Translations under genes and position numbers: made by a program
The notes under the pieces: model-generated
Told to the model about the DNA's origin: nothing
Database searches by the model: none
What the model saw: only the letters and a program-made list of their open reading frames with translations
NCBI GenBank assembly: GCA_964585575.1
Contig: CAZPEM010000164.1
Coordinates: forward strand, 1 to 6,348
Length of the DNA stretch: 6,348 bases
From: UBA4655 sp964585575
GTDB lineage: Bacteria > Planctomycetota > Planctomycetia > Pirellulales > UBA1268
Direction: 5' to 3'
Shown: one piece after another, positions 4,510 through 6,348 of the stretch
Position numbering within the stretch: the stretch's first letter is position 1
How the letters are laid out: each line of letters starts with the position of its first letter

Positions 4510-6348
4510 TCATTCGGCGGGAGGCACGTCGGCCTCTTCCTGCTCGCTCGGTGGCACCGGCACGACGGCCGCGAGCGAGTCGCCATCGTCGACCCGCATG
4601 ATCCGAACGCCCTGGGTGTTGCGGCCCATCGGCCGGATCTCCCGGACGTTCACCCGCTGGATCTTTCCGCGGGAGGTCATCATGAGCACCTGGTCGTCGT
4701 CCTTCACCGACACGATCGAGACGACCTCTCCGTTGCGGGCGGACGCCTTGATGTCACGGATGCCCTTGCCGCCCCGACGCTGGGTGCGGTATCGCATGCC
4801 GCTCGCCCCCCCCTCGCCATCTCCGTCCTCCGCCGCTCCGGTCTCGGGGGCTTCACCCTCGGGTTCATCGATTGCCGGCTCGTCGCCGCCCCCTTCCTCG
4901 CCCGGGGCAGAGCCCGACACGGGCGTGCCGACACCGAACGGCGTCCGCTTGCCGTAGCCGTTCTGGCAGACCGTCAGCAGCGTCGCTTCCGGATCGGCGA
5001 CGACCATTCCGACGAGCCGGTCGCCTGAAGTGAGCTTGACGCCGCGGACGCCGCTGGTGTCACGGCCCATCGGCCGCGCGTCGGACTCGGGAAACCGGAT
5101 CGCCATGCCCTTGGCCGTGGCGAGCACGAGCTCGTCGCCCGGCTTCGTGATCACGGCATCGACGAGCTCGTCGCCATCGCGGAGCTTGACGGCGATGAGC
5201 CCCTTTGTCCGCCGCCTGCGATACTGCTCGAGGGCAGTCTTCTTCACGACGCCGCTCCGCGTCGCCAGCATGAGGAACTGGTTGGGGTCTTCAAATCCGG
5301 AGACGCTGCGGCAATCGGCCACCTTCTCCCCCGGCTCGAACTCCAGCAGATTCACAAGCGCCCTGCCCTTCGAGTCGCGTGCCAGCTCGGGCAGCTCGAA
5401 CACCCGCATGGAGAAGACCTTGCCGAGGGTCGTGAAGACGAGCAGCCAGTCGTGGGTGCTCGCCACGAAGAGGTGCTCGATCGGGTCCTCCTCGTCGGTG
5501 CGGGCGCCGGTGAGGCCCTTCCCGCCGCGACGCTGGGCCCTGTAGACGTCGGCAGGCGTCCGCTTCACGTAGCCGGCGCGGCTGATCGTGACCACCATCG
5601 TGGCCTCGGTGATCAGCTCCGCCATGTCGCGGATGTCGGCCGCCTCACCGCTGATCTCGGTCCGCCGCGTGTCGCCGTGCTTCGCCTCGAGCTCCTCGAG
5701 CTCCCCTCGGATCAGGGCCTTGATGTTCGCGTCACTGGAAAGGATCCGGCGGAAATCGCCGATCTTGCCGAGCAGCTCGCGGTGCTCCCCGGTGAGCTTT
5801 TCCTGCTCGAGGTTCACGAGCTGGCCAAGCGTGAGCCGCAGGATCGCGTCGGCCTGCACCGGCGAGAGAGGGTAGGCCTCCAACCGGCCCTTCTCCTCCA
5901 CGAGGATCGCGAAGCCGTCGGCCCCGACCGCCCGCTCGAGCAGGGCGGCGGGCGTCTCGAGCGCCACCAGCCGTTCCTTGGCCTCCGCCTGCGACTTCGA
6001 GCTGCGGATGATCCGGATCACCTCGTCGATGTTCGCCAGCGCCACGAGCAGCCCCTCGAGGGTGTGCTTGCGGCTGCGTGCCTTCTGCAAAAGGTGCTGC
6101 GTGCGGCGGCGGATGACCGTCGTGCGGTGGCGGAGGAACTCCTCGAGCAGGCTCTTGAACGAGAGGATCCGGGGCTTGCCGTCGACGAGCGCCAGGAAGA
6201 TCAGCGAGAAGGACGTCTGCAACGGCGAGAACTGGTAGAGCTGGTTCAGGACGACGTCCGGGTCGGCGTCCCGCTTGAGCTCGAGGATCAGCCGCACCGG
6301 CTCCTTGAGGTCGCTCTCGTTGCGGATCGCCGAGATGCCCTTGATGCG
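4510..6348 (-). CDS. gyrA: DNA gyrase subunit A, C-terminal 612 residues (5' end outside window)
   Basis: GyrA with GyrB forms the type II topoisomerase that introduces negative supercoils using ATP. The frame is open through the right edge, and its first residues, RIKGISAIRNESD, match the internal GyrA sequence in E. coli (KRIEGISDLRDESD). The active-site tyrosine and quinolone-resistance region therefore lie outside. The remaining breakage-reunion and coiled-coil part runs to about residue 230 (SFKSLLEEFLRHRTTVIRRRT, then LTLGQLVNLEQEKLTGEHRELL). The wrapping beta-pinwheel follows. Its canonical GyrA box, QRRGGKG at 272-278, distinguishes GyrA from ParC. Blade motifs PMGRDTSGVRG and PMGRNTQGVR recur, and a second QRRGGKG lies at 523-529. 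An Asp/Glu/Gly-rich insert occupies about 475-515, between the fifth and sixth blades. The C-terminal tail is short (PPSEQEEADVPPAE). An internal GTG at 6297 is not the start. Repeat R2 follows the TGA stop (4512-4510). Confidence 0.97.
   Translation of the reverse strand, partial: RIKGISAIRNESDLKEPVRLILELKRDADPDVVLNQLYQFSPLQTSFSLIFLALVDGKPRILSFKSLLEEFLRHRTTVIRRRTQHLLQKARSRKHTLEGLLVALANIDEVIRIIRSSKSQAEAKERLVALETPAALLERAVGADGFAILVEEKGRLEAYPLSPVQADAILRLTLGQLVNLEQEKLTGEHRELLGKIGDFRRILSSDANIKALIRGELEELEAKHGDTRRTEISGEAADIRDMAELITEATMVVTISRAGYVKRTPADVYRAQRRGGKGLTGARTDEEDPIEHLFVASTHDWLLVFTTLGKVFSMRVFELPELARDSKGRALVNLLEFEPGEKVADCRSVSGFEDPNQFLMLATRSGVVKKTALEQYRRRRTKGLIAVKLRDGDELVDAVITKPGDELVLATAKGMAIRFPESDARPMGRDTSGVRGVKLTSGDRLVGMVVADPEATLLTVCQNGYGKRTPFGVGTPVSGSAPGEEGGGDEPAIDEPEGEAPETGAAEDGDGEGGASGMRYRTQRRGGKGIRDIKASARNGEVVSIVSVKDDDQVLMMTSRGKIQRVNVREIRPMGRNTQGVRIMRVDDGDSLAAVVPVPPSEQEEADVPPAE
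4804..4926 (-). other. Acidic low-complexity insert in the GyrA wrapping domain
   Basis: This stretch encodes about 41 residues dominated by Gly, Glu, Asp, Ala and Pro (for example GEEGGGDEPAIDEPEGEAPE). It sits between NGYGKRTPFG, the end of the fifth blade, and MRYRTQRRGGKG, the start of the sixth. In E. coli GyrA the same junction is only about ten residues. The insert is in frame and flanked by intact blades. It is likely a disordered surface loop. Confidence 0.7.

Noticed and set aside
4247..4513. Small frames of 64 to 88 codons in the gyrA-ugd gap
   Set aside because: They run through the structured repeat and the GC-rich leader, have no ribosome site and are not kept in the other repeat copy.

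Overview
The window is a G+C-rich (about two-thirds by eye) bacterial chromosome segment. Three large genes all lie on the minus strand, in transcription order gyrA (3' two-thirds, cut by the right edge), ugd/UDP-glucose 6-dehydrogenase, and hppA (membrane-bound ion-pumping pyrophosphatase). The GyrA linker wording, a long PPase with signal peptide and large extracytoplasmic insert, weak or absent Shine-Dalgarno sequences and interspersed GC-rich repeats together suggest a planctomycete, perhaps Pirellulales. That assignment is inference, because no 16S gene or other taxonomic marker is present.

Layout from right to left, the direction of transcription: 6348-4510 is the C-terminal 612 residues of GyrA, with an acidic insert between the last two blades of the DNA-wrapping domain. 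4509-4244 is a 266-base gap holding an interspersed repeat (R2) just after the gyrA stop, a run of phased GGAA motifs and a weak candidate promoter. 4243-2930 is a complete ugd with a GTG start. 2929-2796 is a gap with a weak hairpin and a good sigma70-type promoter. 2795-228 is a complete hppA. 227-1 is non-coding and holds a second, shorter repeat family and another copy (R1) of the interspersed repeat at the left edge.

The genes are basic housekeeping functions: DNA supercoiling, UDP-glucuronate supply for surface polysaccharide, and recovery of pyrophosphate energy as an ion gradient. The gaps and the separate promoter of hppA argue against a tight operon. No tRNA, rRNA, CRISPR array, transposase or phage gene is visible.

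The most interesting signal is non-coding. The approximately 80-base repeat occurs twice, each time on the 3' side of a gene and in the same orientation. Of the six substitutions in its 57-base core, four form two compensatory base-pair changes in one stem, and a fifth falls at the free position of a UNCG tetraloop. That is the pattern expected of a selected nucleic-acid structure, for example a REP-like element or structured RNA. I cannot say whether it has been described before.
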